A stretch of 49,591 nt of DNA from Pontibacillus halophilus JSM 076056 = DSM 19796 (GCF_000425205.1 NZ_AULI01000021.1:1-49591), one strand, 5' to 3'. Positions 1 through 8,480 are shown, numbered from the stretch's first letter. Numbers and translations are program-made. The notes: generated by a model from the letters alone, not told the origin.

Positions 1-14
1 ATCCTTCTATATAA

Positions 15-128
15 GTTGAGTGGCGATAGCGAAGAGGTCACACCTGTTCCCATGCCGAACACAGCAGTTAAGCTCTTCAGCGCCGATGGTAGTCGGGTTC
101 GCCCCGCAAGAGTAGGACGCCGCTCAGC
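15..128 (+). rRNA. rrf: 5S ribosomal RNA
   Basis: Closely matches Bacillus 5S rRNA, including the conserved segments GGCGATAGCGAAGAGGTCAC and GAGAGTAGGACGCCG-like (here AAGAGTAGGACGCCG). The terminal helix pairs TGAG at 17-20 with CTCA at 123-126. It is the last gene of an rrn operon whose 23S and 16S lie to the left, outside the window. End positions are good to about 2 nt. Confidence 0.95.
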
Positions 129-133
129 AATTG

Positions 134-171
134 AAAACACCTTCTAGGTTCTTCCTAGAGGGTGTTTTTTT
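134..171 (+). terminator. rrn operon terminator
   Basis: An intrinsic terminator follows the 5S gene directly. The stem AACACCTTCTAGG / CCTAGAGGGTGTT closes a short loop and is followed by a run of T. The 181-355 stretch downstream holds no gene; I see only a small hairpin, GGTTTC/GAAACC, at 181-199. Confidence 0.92.
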
Positions 172-358
172 GTGATTATAGGTTTCAAGGGAAGAAACCG
201 GGGAACATGAGATAGGTCATCATTCTAGTGTCTAAGAGGAGTTTAGAACATGTCACAAATGAATTCTGCTCTGTCTCGTACTAATTCACTCGTACAGACA
301 CTATTTGATTGTGTTACACATACTAATAAGTAGTCAGAGATTGTTAGAGTAAAAGAAT

Positions 359-388
359 GTATAACATTCGTTAGATTAGGAGAAACTA
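359..388 (+). promoter_or_regulatory. SigF-type promoter of csfB
   Basis: -35 GTATA (359-363), 15-nt spacer, -10 GGAGAAACTA (379-388). The -10 fits the forespore SigF consensus GGnRAnAnTW at every defined position. Start of transcription would be about 394, just upstream of the Shine-Dalgarno GGAGG at 397. B. subtilis csfB is a known SigF target. The same layout occurs before fin (22520-22549). Confidence 0.75.
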
Positions 389-409
389 ATCTTACGGAGG
401 TGGGAGAAA

Positions 410-601
410 TTGAACCAAGCGGAACAAGAAAATCATTGTGTCATTTGCGAACGGAAAAAAGACGATGGCTACAAGCTAACTCACGTATTTCTATGCCGGG
501 AATGTGAGCAAGAAATGATTCACACAGACCCAAACGACCCGAAATATACCTACTTCTTGAAGAAGCTACGAGTGTTAAAACAAGCTACACAATATTCGTA
601 A
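410..601 (+). CDS. csfB: Anti-sigma-G factor Gin (CsfB)
   Basis: Small forespore protein that in B. subtilis binds SigG (and SigE) to stop premature or misplaced late sporulation transcription. The 63-residue product carries two CxxC pairs (CVIC near residues 10-13, CREC near 29-32) that form the family's zinc site, and the conserved tail DPxYxxFxKKLR, ending in YS as in B. subtilis. The start is TTG, chosen because GGAGGTGG lies 5-12 nt upstream and no ATG is available. It is monocistronic: a SigF-like promoter sits in front and a terminator behind. In B. subtilis xpaC and yaaN follow csfB; here they are absent and the decarboxylase gene comes next. Confidence 0.93.
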   Translation: MNQAEQENHCVICERKKDDGYKLTHVFLCRECEQEMIHTDPNDPKYTYFLKKLRVLKQATQYS

Positions 602-604
602 GAG

Positions 605-631
605 GACCGGACAATGATGTTCGGTTTTTTT
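605..631 (+). terminator. Terminator after csfB
   Basis: Stem ACCGGAC / GTTCGGT with loop AATGAT, followed by seven T. It separates csfB from the decarboxylase gene. Confidence 0.85.
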
Positions 632-693
632 ATGTCTTCTTAACCTTTCATGATATTCTCGTATATAGCTATTAATAAAAAGGAGCCTTATCT

Positions 694-2127
694 ATGATTG
701 AACACCAAAGGACACCGCTATATGAAACGTTAGTGAAACATAGATGGAAGGGAGCCACAAGCTATCACGTTCCTGGACATAAGAACGGAAATGTATTCTA
801 TGAAAGAGGGAAAACCTTATTTCAAGATATTCTATCAATTGATTTAACTGAAATAAGTGGGCTAGATGATTTACATGAACCAGGAGGAGTGATTCAAGAA
901 GCACAAGAACTTGCCTCAACACATTTTGGGAGTCGGGCCAGCTACTTCTTGGTAGGAGGGAGTACTGCTGGAAATTTAGCTTCAGTGCTTGCTGCTTCGG
1001 AACGGGAAGGACCAATCCTAATTCAGCGGAACAGTCATAAATCGATTTACAATGGACTCGAGCTTTCAGGCGCATCGACCGTACTGATAGCACCAAGATA
1101 CAGTGTGCGAACAGGTCTATATCATGATTTACATGTAGAAGATGTAATAGAAGCTGTTGAACAGTTCCAAGATGCAAGTGCAATCGTGCTAACGTACCCA
1201 GATTATTATGGGAATACCTATGACTTAAAATCAATCATAGACTATGCACATCAATTCGATATACCGGTGATTGTGGACGAGGCTCATGGAGTGCATCTTC
1301 ATCTCGACCCTCGTCTTCCTTCATCAGCTATAGAGTTAGGTGCTGACATCGTTGTGCACTCTGCCCATAAGATGGCTCCTGCTATGACAATGGGAGCATT
1401 TCTGCATCATTGCTCATCGCGTGTAGACATAAATCGTATTCAGCATTATCTACAATTGATTCAGTCGAGTAGCCCCTCTTATCCAATTATGGCCTCTCTT
1501 GATTTATCTCGGGCCTACTTAGCTTCTTTAGATGAAAAGGAGATAGGGCGGATCTTAGAACGGATTGAAACTGAACGTAAACTCATGGCCTCGCCTCACC
1601 ATTATGAAGTCATCCCTCACCATGCAACCGATGACCCTTTCAAAACCACGTTAAGGGTGCAAGAGGGGTATAATGGGCAAGAAATAGCGAGACGATTAGA
1701 AGGGGTAGGGCTCTTCCCTGAGCTTGTACAAGATTCTCATATCCTTCTCGTCCATGGTTTAGATTACTCCGAACTGAACACGATCGAAAAAAGGTGGGAG
1801 AAGGCGCACAACTCATTAAAAAGTATGCAAGGAAATCATGCTACAATAGAAACTGAGGTAATGAACTATCCTGCTATTACAAGAATGCCTTATCCTTATC
1901 AACAATTGAAGCACTGGGTGACAAAAGAGGTGACTGCTGAAGAAGCAGTTGGACAACTTTCGGCATGTTCGGTTATTCCCTATCCACCTGGAATCCCTCT
2001 TATTGCAAAAGGGGAAATCATAACAGAGGGTCAAATTAACGAACTGCGCAGATTACAACAAAGTAATCTCCACATCCAGTCCAGTGAATGCAATTTACAA
2101 AAGGGTTTACTCATATACGAAAGATAG
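694..2127 (+). CDS. yaaO: Orn/Lys/Arg-type decarboxylase (YaaO family)
   Basis: PLP-dependent fold-type I basic amino acid decarboxylase. The substrate cannot be fixed from sequence; arginine or lysine is likely from family members, which feed polyamine synthesis. The 477 residues match YaaO length (about 480). Visible motifs are PGHKNG (27-32), the PLP-phosphate region SHKSIYNG (114-121), the cofactor aspartate in DEAHG (195-199), and the Schiff-base lysine in HSAHKM (Lys226). The C-terminal domain follows from about residue 390. ATG start with AAAAGGAG 8 nt upstream. tmk follows after 13 nt, so the two are probably co-transcribed. Like other short Gram-positive members it lacks the N-terminal wing domain of the enteric enzymes. 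Confidence 0.9.
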   Translation: MIEHQRTPLYETLVKHRWKGATSYHVPGHKNGNVFYERGKTLFQDILSIDLTEISGLDDLHEPGGVIQEAQELASTHFGSRASYFLVGGSTAGNLASVLAASEREGPILIQRNSHKSIYNGLELSGASTVLIAPRYSVRTGLYHDLHVEDVIEAVEQFQDASAIVLTYPDYYGNTYDLKSIIDYAHQFDIPVIVDEAHGVHLHLDPRLPSSAIELGADIVVHSAHKMAPAMTMGAFLHHCSSRVDINRIQHYLQLIQSSSPSYPIMASLDLSRAYLASLDEKEIGRILERIETERKLMASPHHYEVIPHHATDDPFKTTLRVQEGYNGQEIARRLEGVGLFPELVQDSHILLVHGLDYSELNTIEKRWEKAHNSLKSMQGNHATIETEVMNYPAITRMPYPYQQLKHWVTKEVTAEEAVGQLSACSVIPYPPGIPLIAKGEIITEGQINELRRLQQSNLHIQSSECNLQKGLLIYER

Positions 2128-2140
2128 AAGGAGTTTTAAT

Positions 2141-2764
2141 GTGAACGGAATCTTTATAACATTTGAAGGTGGAGAGGGTGCAGGGAAAACCACTGTCCTC
2201 CAACAAATAAAAGACAATTTAACAGCGAAAGGCTTGCCGGTAGTCGTAACACGGGAGCCTGGAGGGGTTTATATAGCTGAGCAGATTAGGGAAGTGATTC
2301 TAAATCCGACTCATACAAAGATGGATGGTCGGACGGAAGCCCTTCTTTATGCAGCGGCGAGACGCCAGCACTTAGTAGAGGTTGTCCTTCCAGCACTTCA
2401 AGAAGGTAAGATTGTACTATGCGATCGATTTATTGATAGCAGTTTAGCTTATCAAGGATATGCGAGAGGTCTTGGCATGGAAGAAGTATATAAGATAAAT
2501 GAATTTGCAATTGAGACATGTATGCCATCTGCAACCTTTCTCTTCGATATACCGCCAGAAGAAGGTTTAAAGCGAATTCAAGCGAACGATACAAGAGAAA
2601 AGAACCGTCTGGACCTAGAGAAATTATCGTTTCACCAACACGTAGCAGAAGCCTATGATTTATTGGCGAAGCAATTCTCTGAGCGCATTCAAAAGGTAGA
2701 TGCACTGCGTCCACTGACAGAAGTCGTGGCGGATGTAGAAGGACGTATTGAAGATTTATTGTAA
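2141..2764 (+). CDS. tmk: Thymidylate kinase
   Basis: Phosphorylates dTMP to dTDP in dTTP synthesis, in the cytosol. The 207-residue product has the P-loop GGEGAGKTT (about 10-18), the DR(F)-containing [13 protein letters not shown] segment and the lid region near residues 140-150. I place the start at GTG 2141, preceded by AGAAGGAG at 2126-2133. A longer reading from ATG 2084 would overlap the decarboxylase and add 19 residues not found in the family. It sits immediately downstream of yaaO, as in B. subtilis. Confidence 0.95.
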   Translation: MNGIFITFEGGEGAGKTTVLQQIKDNLTAKGLPVVVTREPGGVYIAEQIREVILNPTHTKMDGRTEALLYAAARRQHLVEVVLPALQEGKIVLCDRFIDSSLAYQGYARGLGMEEVYKINEFAIETCMPSATFLFDIPPEEGLKRIQANDTREKNRLDLEKLSFHQHVAEAYDLLAKQFSERIQKVDALRPLTEVVADVEGRIEDLL

Positions 2765-2782
2765 AATTATGTACTTCTTCCA

Positions 2783-2811
2783 TTCGTAATCCTTCTTATT
2801 CTTGTTATAAT
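2783..2811 (+). promoter_or_regulatory. SigA promoter for the darA operon
   Basis: TTCGTA (2783-2788), 17-nt spacer, TATAAT (2806-2811), with an extended -10 TGt directly in front. It lies in the 80-nt gap between tmk and darA. The perfect extended -10 makes up for a weak -35. Confidence 0.65.
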
Positions 2812-2819
2812 AGAAGTAA

Positions 2820-3176
<357 letters not shown>

Positions 3177-3202
3177 GCAAGACATAGAGGGAGTTACGCG
3201 TC

Positions 3203-3643
3203 ATGAAAATTGCACAAGATCTTCGTACGCAAATGGAGACTGGTCAAGCAAATACAAAACGTGCCACCCCATCTACGAAACAATTTGGGTCTATGGTCCA
3301 AGTACAGACAAACCAATTGCGTCAGGAAGAATTGAACCGATTACTTGATCATGTGACGAAGCAAGGAGAGAAACTTGCGAGGTTCCGTTCATTTCAAGAT
3401 CTCGCGAAGTATAAGCGCCTCGTTAAGTCCTTTTTAGAAGAAACGGTTCAACATGGGGTAAGCTTGAAACAAAGTCAGAGCTTTAACATGTATGGACAAA
3501 GTCGTAAAATGACTGTTGTTGAAGCGATTGATGAGAAGTTAACAGAGCTGACAGACAGCCTTATGGAGCAAGAGAAGAAATCCATTGATTTGCTAGGGAT
3601 TATCGGTGAGATTAAAGGATTATTAGTAAATTTATATACGTAA
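3203..3643 (+). CDS. yaaR: YaaR family protein (DUF327)
   Basis: Cytosolic protein of unknown function, 146 residues as in B. subtilis. It is predicted mostly alpha-helical and highly charged (many K, E, Q), with no signal peptide or membrane segment. ATG start with AGAGGGAG upstream. Its fixed position between the c-di-AMP receptor and the clamp-loader subunit in Bacillaceae is the only functional hint. It could be a partner of either neighbour, but nothing in the sequence says which. Confidence 0.88.
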   Translation: MKIAQDLRTQMETGQANTKRATPSTKQFGSMVQVQTNQLRQEELNRLLDHVTKQGEKLARFRSFQDLAKYKRLVKSFLEETVQHGVSLKQSQSFNMYGQSRKMTVVEAIDEKLTELTDSLMEQEKKSIDLLGIIGEIKGLLVNLYT

Positions 3644-3655
3644 GGTCGTGAAAGT

Positions 3656-4642
3656 GTGAGAACATGGTCCGAAATGAGTCAGATTCAACCCAAAGTTACG
3701 AAGATGCTAACGAACAGTATTCAGAAAGACCGCGTCTCTCACGCCTATCTGTTTCAAGGAGCAAGGGGAACAGGGAAAAGGGAAATGAGTTCTCTTTTAA
3801 CTCAGAGCTTCTTCTGTTCGAATCGAGATGGGGTTGAACCATGTCAACGTTGTAAAGATTGTCATCGAATACAATCAGGGAACCACCCAGATGTTCATGA
3901 GATTGTAGCAGAAGGACAATCCATCAAGAAAGAACAAATCCTTCATCTACAGAAGGAATTCACGTATACAGGCTTAGAATCAAATCAGAAGGTCTATATT
4001 GTTCAAGATGCTGATAAGATGACGGCAAATGCGGCTAACCGGTTACTTAAATTTCTGGAAGAGCCAAATCGACAGACCATGGCTATCCTTCTCACTGAAA
4101 ATGGCCAATCTATTCTCGACACGATTCGGTCTCGTTGTCAGATTCTGTCCTTTCAACCATTGAACGCTAAGAATTTAGAGAATCGGCTTATGGAGGAAGG
4201 AATAAATGAAGCAACTGCTCGCTTGCTTGCATCGTTGACGAACAATCTGGATGAAGCTGTCGAATTAAGTCGTGATGAGTGGTTTGCTAAGGCAAGAAAG
4301 ATAGTGATACAATTAATTGAAATCTTGCAAAGTAAGCCTGATGAAGCGCTACTATTTATTCATAATGAATGGATGCCCCATTTTCAAGACCGAGAAGCTC
4401 ATAGTAAAGGTCTAGACTTATTGATGATTTGGTTTAAAGACCTGGTGTATGAGCATGTCGAAAACGAGGCAGCCATTATTTTTATACAAGAGAAAGAACG
4501 CATTCAAAAGAGTTCATATCAATGGTCTAAGCAATTTGCGACGGATGCATTAACCCATATATTAGAGGCGAAACGCAATCTTCATTCAAATGTACACCCG
4601 ACCTTGGTAATGGAACAGCTTACGCTACAGATACAGAGGTGA
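3656..4642 (+). CDS. holB: DNA polymerase III delta-prime subunit
   Basis: Clamp-loader subunit that helps load the beta sliding clamp at replication forks. 328 residues, the usual length. An AAA+ module begins with the P-loop-like GARGTGK (35-41). Cys54, Cys63, Cys66 and Cys69 form the zinc site of this family. The segment KVYIVQDADKMTANAANRLLKFLEEP is diagnostic, and SRC follows near 150. The start is GTG 3656, 12 nt after yaaR, with AAGGTCGTG as a modest ribosome site. ricT starts 5 nt after the stop, so translation is probably coupled. Confidence 0.94.
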   Translation: MRTWSEMSQIQPKVTKMLTNSIQKDRVSHAYLFQGARGTGKREMSSLLTQSFFCSNRDGVEPCQRCKDCHRIQSGNHPDVHEIVAEGQSIKKEQILHLQKEFTYTGLESNQKVYIVQDADKMTANAANRLLKFLEEPNRQTMAILLTENGQSILDTIRSRCQILSFQPLNAKNLENRLMEEGINEATARLLASLTNNLDEAVELSRDEWFAKARKIVIQLIEILQSKPDEALLFIHNEWMPHFQDREAHSKGLDLLMIWFKDLVYEHVENEAAIIFIQEKERIQKSSYQWSKQFATDALTHILEAKRNLHSNVHPTLVMEQLTLQIQR

Positions 4643-4647
4643 TATGA

Positions 4648-5475
4648 TTGGTTGAAGTTGTAGGCGTACGATTTAAACAAGCCGGAAAAGTGTACTACTT
4701 CTCTCCTGGAAATCTCACAATATCGACCAATGATTACGTCATTGTAGAAACCGTTCGTGGGATTGAATTCGGGAAGGTAGTCGTTGGCAACAAAGAAGTA
4801 GAGGAAGACGACGTTGTCTTACCTTTGAAACAAGTCATTCGAATTGCGGATGATAAAGATAAATTAGTTGTAGAGGAAAACAAGGAAAATGCTGTGGAAG
4901 CCTATCAGGTATGTTCGAAGAAGATTAATGAACATAAACTAGACATGAAGCTAGTAGAAGTTGAGTATACATTTGACCGAAACAAAGTAATCTTTTACTT
5001 CACAGCGGATGGTCGTGTAGATTTCCGAAACCTCGTTAAAGATCTTGCTTCTGTATTTAGAACTCGAATAGAATTAAGACAAATTGGTGTTCGCGATGAA
5101 GCCAAAATGCTTGGTGGAATTGGACCTTGTGGACGTATGCTTTGTTGCTCCACCTTCCTTGGAGACTTTGAGCCAGTATCCATCAAGATGGCAAAGGATC
5201 AAAACCTCTCTCTAAACCCTGCTAAAATCTCAGGTCTATGTGGACGCTTAATGTGTTGCTTAAAATACGAGAATGACGATTATGAGGAAGCAAAAGAGGT
5301 ATTGCCAGACATAGGCGAGAATGTCATGACGCCTCAAGGTCAAGGACGAGTAGTGGGCCTAAATATCCTGGAGCGGATTGTACAGGTGGATGTTCGTAAC
5401 GCAGAACGTGTGCTTGAGTACTCCCAAGATGAACTCCAAAAAGAAGGGGCAGTACCAACGCAAGCCACGGAATGA
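4648..5475 (+). CDS. ricT: RicT (YaaT), PSP1-domain regulator of RNA maturation and sporulation
   Basis: Subunit of the RicAFT complex, which carries [4Fe-4S] clusters and acts with RNase Y in mRNA processing and in sporulation, competence and biofilm decisions. 275 residues, identical in length to B. subtilis. The PSP1 domain covers the middle of the protein. Six cysteines in two conserved groups, C161/C166/C167 (GPCGRMLCC) and C198/C203/C204 (GLCGRLMCC), match the cluster ligands. The start is TTG 4648 with GAGGTGAT upstream. The partners RicA and RicF are encoded elsewhere. Confidence 0.93.
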   Translation: MVEVVGVRFKQAGKVYYFSPGNLTISTNDYVIVETVRGIEFGKVVVGNKEVEEDDVVLPLKQVIRIADDKDKLVVEENKENAVEAYQVCSKKINEHKLDMKLVEVEYTFDRNKVIFYFTADGRVDFRNLVKDLASVFRTRIELRQIGVRDEAKMLGGIGPCGRMLCCSTFLGDFEPVSIKMAKDQNLSLNPAKISGLCGRLMCCLKYENDDYEEAKEVLPDIGENVMTPQGQGRVVGLNILERIVQVDVRNAERVLEYSQDELQKEGAVPTQATE

Positions 5476-5491
5476 TGGGGTGGATCACAGC

Positions 5492-5839
5492 GTGAATAAA
5501 AAAGAAATATTTGAACAAGTCACTCATATGGAAGAGCAGATTGGACAACTCTATCAGCAATTAGGTGATTTAAAGAATCATCTGGTCGCCCTACTTGAGG
5601 AAAACCAACACCTAAGCGTAGAGAATCACCATCTACGTCAACGGCTTGATCAAGGAAGTCATGACTATGACGAATCCTACGAGAAGAACTCAGAACTAAA
5701 AGGGGAGCTTGTAGGAGAGGGTTATGATAATTTAGCCCGTTTATACGAAGAAGGATTTCACATTTGCAACCTTCATTTTGGTAGCCCTCGCAATGAAGAT
5801 TGCTTATTCTGTCTATCCTTCTTAAATAAAAAGAAATGA
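5492..5839 (+). CDS. yabA: Replication initiation control protein YabA
   Basis: Negative regulator of replication initiation that contacts DnaA and the DnaN clamp. The 115 residues show an N-terminal leucine-zipper coiled coil (about 1-55), a variable charged linker and the C-terminal zinc motif HICNLHFG...DCLFC, followed by LSFLNKK. I place the start at GTG 5492, after GGGGTGG at 5477. An ATG at 5378 in the same frame overlaps ricT by almost 100 nt, and its translation there has no family similarity. Last gene of the darA run, with a terminator 14 nt behind. Confidence 0.93.
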   Translation: MNKKEIFEQVTHMEEQIGQLYQQLGDLKNHLVALLEENQHLSVENHHLRQRLDQGSHDYDESYEKNSELKGELVGEGYDNLARLYEEGFHICNLHFGSPRNEDCLFCLSFLNKKK

Positions 5840-5852
5840 CGTAGGATACGAT

Positions 5853-5883
5853 GACCTTGCTGCCTCTGGTAGCAAGGTTTTCT
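5853..5883 (+). terminator. Terminator after yabA
   Basis: Stem ACCTTGCT / AGCAAGGT around loop GCCTCTGGT, followed by TTTCTT. It ends the darA-yabA transcript. Confidence 0.8.
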
Positions 5884-5922
5884 TACGTTACTGATGCAGC
5901 TAGAGTATAAGGAGCGAGTAAC

Positions 5923-6666
5923 ATGGTACAACTACGAGAAGACGAACGGTTAGACTATCTGTTAGCGGAAGAAGAGATTCGCATTATCCAAAGTCCAACT
6001 GTGTTCTCATTTTCTTTAGACGCGGTTCTCCTTGGCAATTTTGCTGGGGTGCCTGTTAAGCGTGGGAAAATCTTAGACGTATGCTCTGGAAATGGTGTTA
6101 TCCCATTATTTCTAACGAGACGATCAAACGCTCAAATTACGGGCGTGGAGATTCAAGAACGATTAGTAGATATGGCTAGACGTACAATGGAGTACAATAA
6201 GCTTCAAGAACAGGTGGACTTTGTACACGGAGATATACGAGACATGCCGAAGCTATTGGGGAACGGTAAATTCGACATGGTCACCTGTAACCCACCTTAC
6301 TTTCAGACACCGAAAGTCGACCAGCTTAATGAAAATGAGCACCACGCAATCGCTCGTCATGAAATTCATGGCGATTTAGAGTCGATTGTTAAGTCAATTG
6401 GAATTCTAGCGCGCTCTGGTGGCAAAGTTGCCATGGTACATCGTCCGAACCGCTTGATTGACTTAATTGAACTGTTCCGTAAATACAAGATTGAACCTAA
6501 GCGTATTCGACTAGTACATCCAAAGCATGACAAGGAAGCCAATATGGTGTTAATCGAAGGCATGCGTGATGGCAAGCCTGATGTAAAGCTCTTACCACCT
6601 CTTTATGTGTACCATCAGGATGGCACTTATACGGAGGAGATGCAGGAGATCTTGTATGGAAAATAA
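5923..6666 (+). CDS. yabB: SAM-dependent methyltransferase YabB (TrmN6 family)
   Basis: Probable tRNA1(Val) A37 N6-methyltransferase by family; the exact RNA target is inferred. 247 residues. The SAM-binding motif I is DVCSGNGVIPLFL (52-64), and the N6-adenine methylase signature NPPYF is at 123-127. An acidic motif VEIQ (75-78) fits SAM ribose binding. ATG start with AAGGAG 9 nt upstream. The 3' end overlaps yazA by 11 nt, giving the conserved yabB-yazA-rsmI operon. Confidence 0.9.
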   Translation: MVQLREDERLDYLLAEEEIRIIQSPTVFSFSLDAVLLGNFAGVPVKRGKILDVCSGNGVIPLFLTRRSNAQITGVEIQERLVDMARRTMEYNKLQEQVDFVHGDIRDMPKLLGNGKFDMVTCNPPYFQTPKVDQLNENEHHAIARHEIHGDLESIVKSIGILARSGGKVAMVHRPNRLIDLIELFRKYKIEPKRIRLVHPKHDKEANMVLIEGMRDGKPDVKLLPPLYVYHQDGTYTEEMQEILYGK

Positions 6667-6925
6667 GCATACCGTCTACATGTTGTCATGCAGCGATGGG
6701 ACCATCTATACGGGTTACACCAATGATTTAACTAGGCGTGTACAGATGCACAATGAGGGAAAGGGTGCCAAGTATACGAGAGGTCGAGGTCCGGTACAGG
6801 CCGTGTATGTGAGTCATTTCGACCATAAAGGGGACGCATTACGTGAAGAACATCGCATTAAGCGGTTAACGAAGCAGCAGAAGTTGGCGCTCATTGCTGT
6901 GTATAAGGAAGGGCTGAACTCATGA
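6656..6925 (+). CDS. yazA: GIY-YIG domain protein YazA
   Basis: Small single-domain member of the GIY-YIG nuclease superfamily (UPF0213), cellular role unknown. 89 residues. The hallmark appears as TIYTGYTNDLTRRV near 15-28, followed by the conserved AKYTRGRGPVQAVYV. The start ATG 6656 lies inside the end of yabB, with GGAGATC upstream; a longer reading from 6605 would overlap further without family support. The stop overlaps the rsmI start (ATGA), so the three genes are translationally linked. Confidence 0.9.
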   Translation: MENKHTVYMLSCSDGTIYTGYTNDLTRRVQMHNEGKGAKYTRGRGPVQAVYVSHFDHKGDALREEHRIKRLTKQQKLALIAVYKEGLNS

Positions 6926-7797
6926 GTATTCAACAAAGCTTTCAACCAAATGAGGAAGGATATGGAGCACTTTATATTGTGCCTACACCCATAGGGAACT
7001 TAGAAGACATCACCTATCGTGCGTTACGCATATTGGGTGAGGTAGACGTCATTGCAGCAGAGGATACAAGACAAACAAGGAAATTAATGAATCACTTTCA
7101 ACTTTCTACGCCGTTGATTAGTTATCACGAGCATAACAAGCATGATAAAGAAGAGGGACTCATCCAACAAATAAAAGAGGGAAAAAGCATGGCTGTCGTA
7201 AGTGATGCGGGGATGCCGGCTGTATCAGACCCAGGCTTTGACCTTGTAAAACGTGCTGCTGTAGAAGGCATCCAAACAATTGTACTACCAGGAGCCAATG
7301 CCGCACTAGTAGCGCTAGTTGGGTCTGGACTTGATACAGAGCGCTTCTCTTTCTATGGCTTCCTTCCGCGGAAGAAGAAAGAGTTGAAAGAGGAATTAGA
7401 AGGATTAGTTAATCATCCATTTACGCTTGTATTTTATGAATCTCCCCACCGAATTAAAGAGACGGTGAAGCAGTTGGGAGAAGTGTTTGGTGACCGGGCC
7501 ATTGCACTTGCACGAGAATTAACGAAACGTTATGAGGAATATGCAAGAGGGACGGCAGAAGAATTGTTGAGTTGGTTAAACAGCCATGAGGTTAGGGGTG
7601 AGTTTTGTATCGTTGTTGAGGGCAATTCTTCACCTGAGGTTGAAGAGCATAGCTGGTGGGAACACTTGTCGATGAAAGAGCATGTAGAGTTCTATATGGA
7701 AGAGAACATGTCTAGTAAGGATGCGATTAAGCAAGCATCTAAAGACCGTGATGTTCCAAAGCGTGACGTGTATCAGGCTTATCATATTGATGAATAA
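6922..7797 (+). CDS. rsmI: 16S rRNA 2'-O-methyltransferase RsmI
   Basis: Methylates the ribose of C1402 in 16S rRNA using SAM, helping P-site fidelity. 291 residues of tetrapyrrole-methylase fold. Diagnostic segments are VPTPIGNLEDITYRAL near the N terminus, AAEDTRQTRKL, VSDAGMPAVSDPG and YESPHRI. The C-terminal region (about 240-291) holds a helical extension ending in the RDVPKRDVY motif seen in Firmicute RsmI. Start overlaps yazA by 4 nt. The terminator behind it is shared with the convergent abrB gene. Confidence 0.94.
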   Translation: MSIQQSFQPNEEGYGALYIVPTPIGNLEDITYRALRILGEVDVIAAEDTRQTRKLMNHFQLSTPLISYHEHNKHDKEEGLIQQIKEGKSMAVVSDAGMPAVSDPGFDLVKRAAVEGIQTIVLPGANAALVALVGSGLDTERFSFYGFLPRKKKELKEELEGLVNHPFTLVFYESPHRIKETVKQLGEVFGDRAIALARELTKRYEEYARGTAEELLSWLNSHEVRGEFCIVVEGNSSPEVEEHSWWEHLSMKEHVEFYMEENMSSKDAIKQASKDRDVPKRDVYQAYHIDE

Positions 7798-7798
7798 A

Positions 7799-7836
7799 AC
7801 AAAAGGCTGATCTCAGTTGAGATTCAGCCTTTTTGT
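7799..7836. terminator. Bidirectional terminator between rsmI and abrB
   Basis: Stem AAAGGCTGA.TCTCA / TGAGA.TTCAGCCTTT. T-run on the plus side and A-run upstream, so it works for rsmI on the plus strand and for abrB on the minus strand. Confidence 0.85.
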
Positions 7837-7857
7837 TAACCAGTTTTTTTATATCTA

Positions 7858-8136
7858 TTATTTATCCATGTTAGATTGAATTTCTTTAATTAGCTCTTCT
7901 GCGCCTTCTTGGCTTAGAACTAATTTGCCGCCAGCTAGTGACATGTTGTCGTCAGACACTTCACCAGTAATGTGGCAAGTCATGTTCGGCTTATACTTTT
8001 TAAGTACGATACGGTCGTCGTCTACGTAGATTTCTAGAGCGTCCTTTTCATTGATTCCTAGAGTACGGCGAAGTTCAATTGGAATCACCACACGGCCTAG
8101 TTCGTCTACTTTACGTACAATACCAGTAGATTTCAT
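7858..8136 (-). CDS. abrB: Transition state regulator AbrB
   Basis: Dimeric-to-tetrameric DNA-binding protein that represses stationary-phase genes during growth and is itself shut off by Spo0A~P. The 92 residues are nearly identical to B. subtilis AbrB in the N-terminal swapped-hairpin DNA-binding domain (residues 1-50; KSTGIVRKVDELGRVVIPIE). The conserved single cysteine is in the MTCHITGEV segment, and the oligomerisation domain follows. The start is the ATG that aligns with the family; GAGAGGAG precedes it on the minus strand. It diverges from metG across a 493-bp region. A second AbrB-fold gene, spoVT, lies at 26.6 kb. Confidence 0.96.
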   Translation of the reverse strand: MKSTGIVRKVDELGRVVIPIELRRTLGINEKDALEIYVDDDRIVLKKYKPNMTCHITGEVSDDNMSLAGGKLVLSQEGAEELIKEIQSNMDK

Positions 8137-8188
8137 TATAATTCTCCTCTCAACCTCAAAAGTTTTTTCTCTTTTTATTTAGACAGGA

Positions 8189-8195
8189 TTCGACA
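8189..8195 (-). promoter_or_regulatory. Spo0A box within the abrB leader
   Basis: Exact TGTCGAA on the minus strand, at about +8 to +14 from the proximal abrB start site. In B. subtilis Spo0A~P represses abrB from boxes just downstream of the start site, so position and sequence both fit. Confidence 0.7.
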
Positions 8196-8209
8196 TCCTT
8201 ATACCTCAT

Positions 8210-8238
8210 ATAGTACCAGTCATTCCCATGGATGTCAA
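8210..8238 (-). promoter_or_regulatory. Proximal SigA promoter of abrB
   Basis: On the minus strand: consensus -35 TTGACA (8238-8233), 17-nt spacer, -10 TACTAT (8215-8210), preceded by the extended element TGG. Predicted start near 8203. Confidence 0.75.
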
Positions 8239-8273
8239 TTCTTTAATCTGCCTTTGTGTTCAAGATATTTACA

Positions 8274-8302
8274 ACTATAAACGCTATCATCCCTGATATC
8301 AA
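8274..8302 (-). promoter_or_regulatory. Distal SigA promoter of abrB
   Basis: On the minus strand: TTGATA (8302-8297), 17-nt spacer, TATAGT (8279-8274). B. subtilis abrB also has two promoters, but only 13 bp apart; here they are 64 bp apart. Confidence 0.55.
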
Positions 8303-8376
8303 GCGAAAAGCACAAAATATTTCATAAAGACCATTCACATAATTGGGCAAAAATTCTAATGACATTTTTACATATT

Positions 8377-8427
8377 TTCGACATATTTCGACATGAAATT
8401 CCTTCGGTTAGCGTAGTAAATGTCGAA
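8377..8427. promoter_or_regulatory. Cluster of three Spo0A boxes between abrB and metG
   Basis: Two exact boxes on the minus strand, TTCGACA at 8377-8383 and 8387-8393, are exactly 10 bp (one helical turn) apart. A third exact TGTCGAA lies on the plus strand at 8421-8427. The cluster is 24-74 bp upstream of the metG -35 and more than 70 bp upstream of the distal abrB -35. Function is inferred. Confidence 0.6.
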
Positions 8428-8450
8428 CGACTCTAGGTGACATCCATTTG

Positions 8451-8480
8451 TTGACATAGAAAACCTCTATTTTGTATAGT
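8451..8480 (+). promoter_or_regulatory. SigA promoter of metG
   Basis: TTGACA (8451-8456), 18-nt spacer, TATAGT (8475-8480). Predicted start near 8487, giving a leader of about 143 nt. Confidence 0.7.

Noticed and set aside
692-1234. Long minus-strand reading frame of 180 codons opposite the decarboxylase gene
   Set aside because: Low-complexity His/Leu-rich translation, no ribosome site, fully inside a well-supported gene. A codon-bias shadow, as are the other minus-strand frames opposite metG, mfd, ftsH, spoIIE and yabE.
5378-5491. N-terminal extension of YabA from ATG 5378
   Set aside because: The extension overlaps the end of ricT, has no homology to YabA and no ribosome site, while GTG 5492 gives the normal N terminus.
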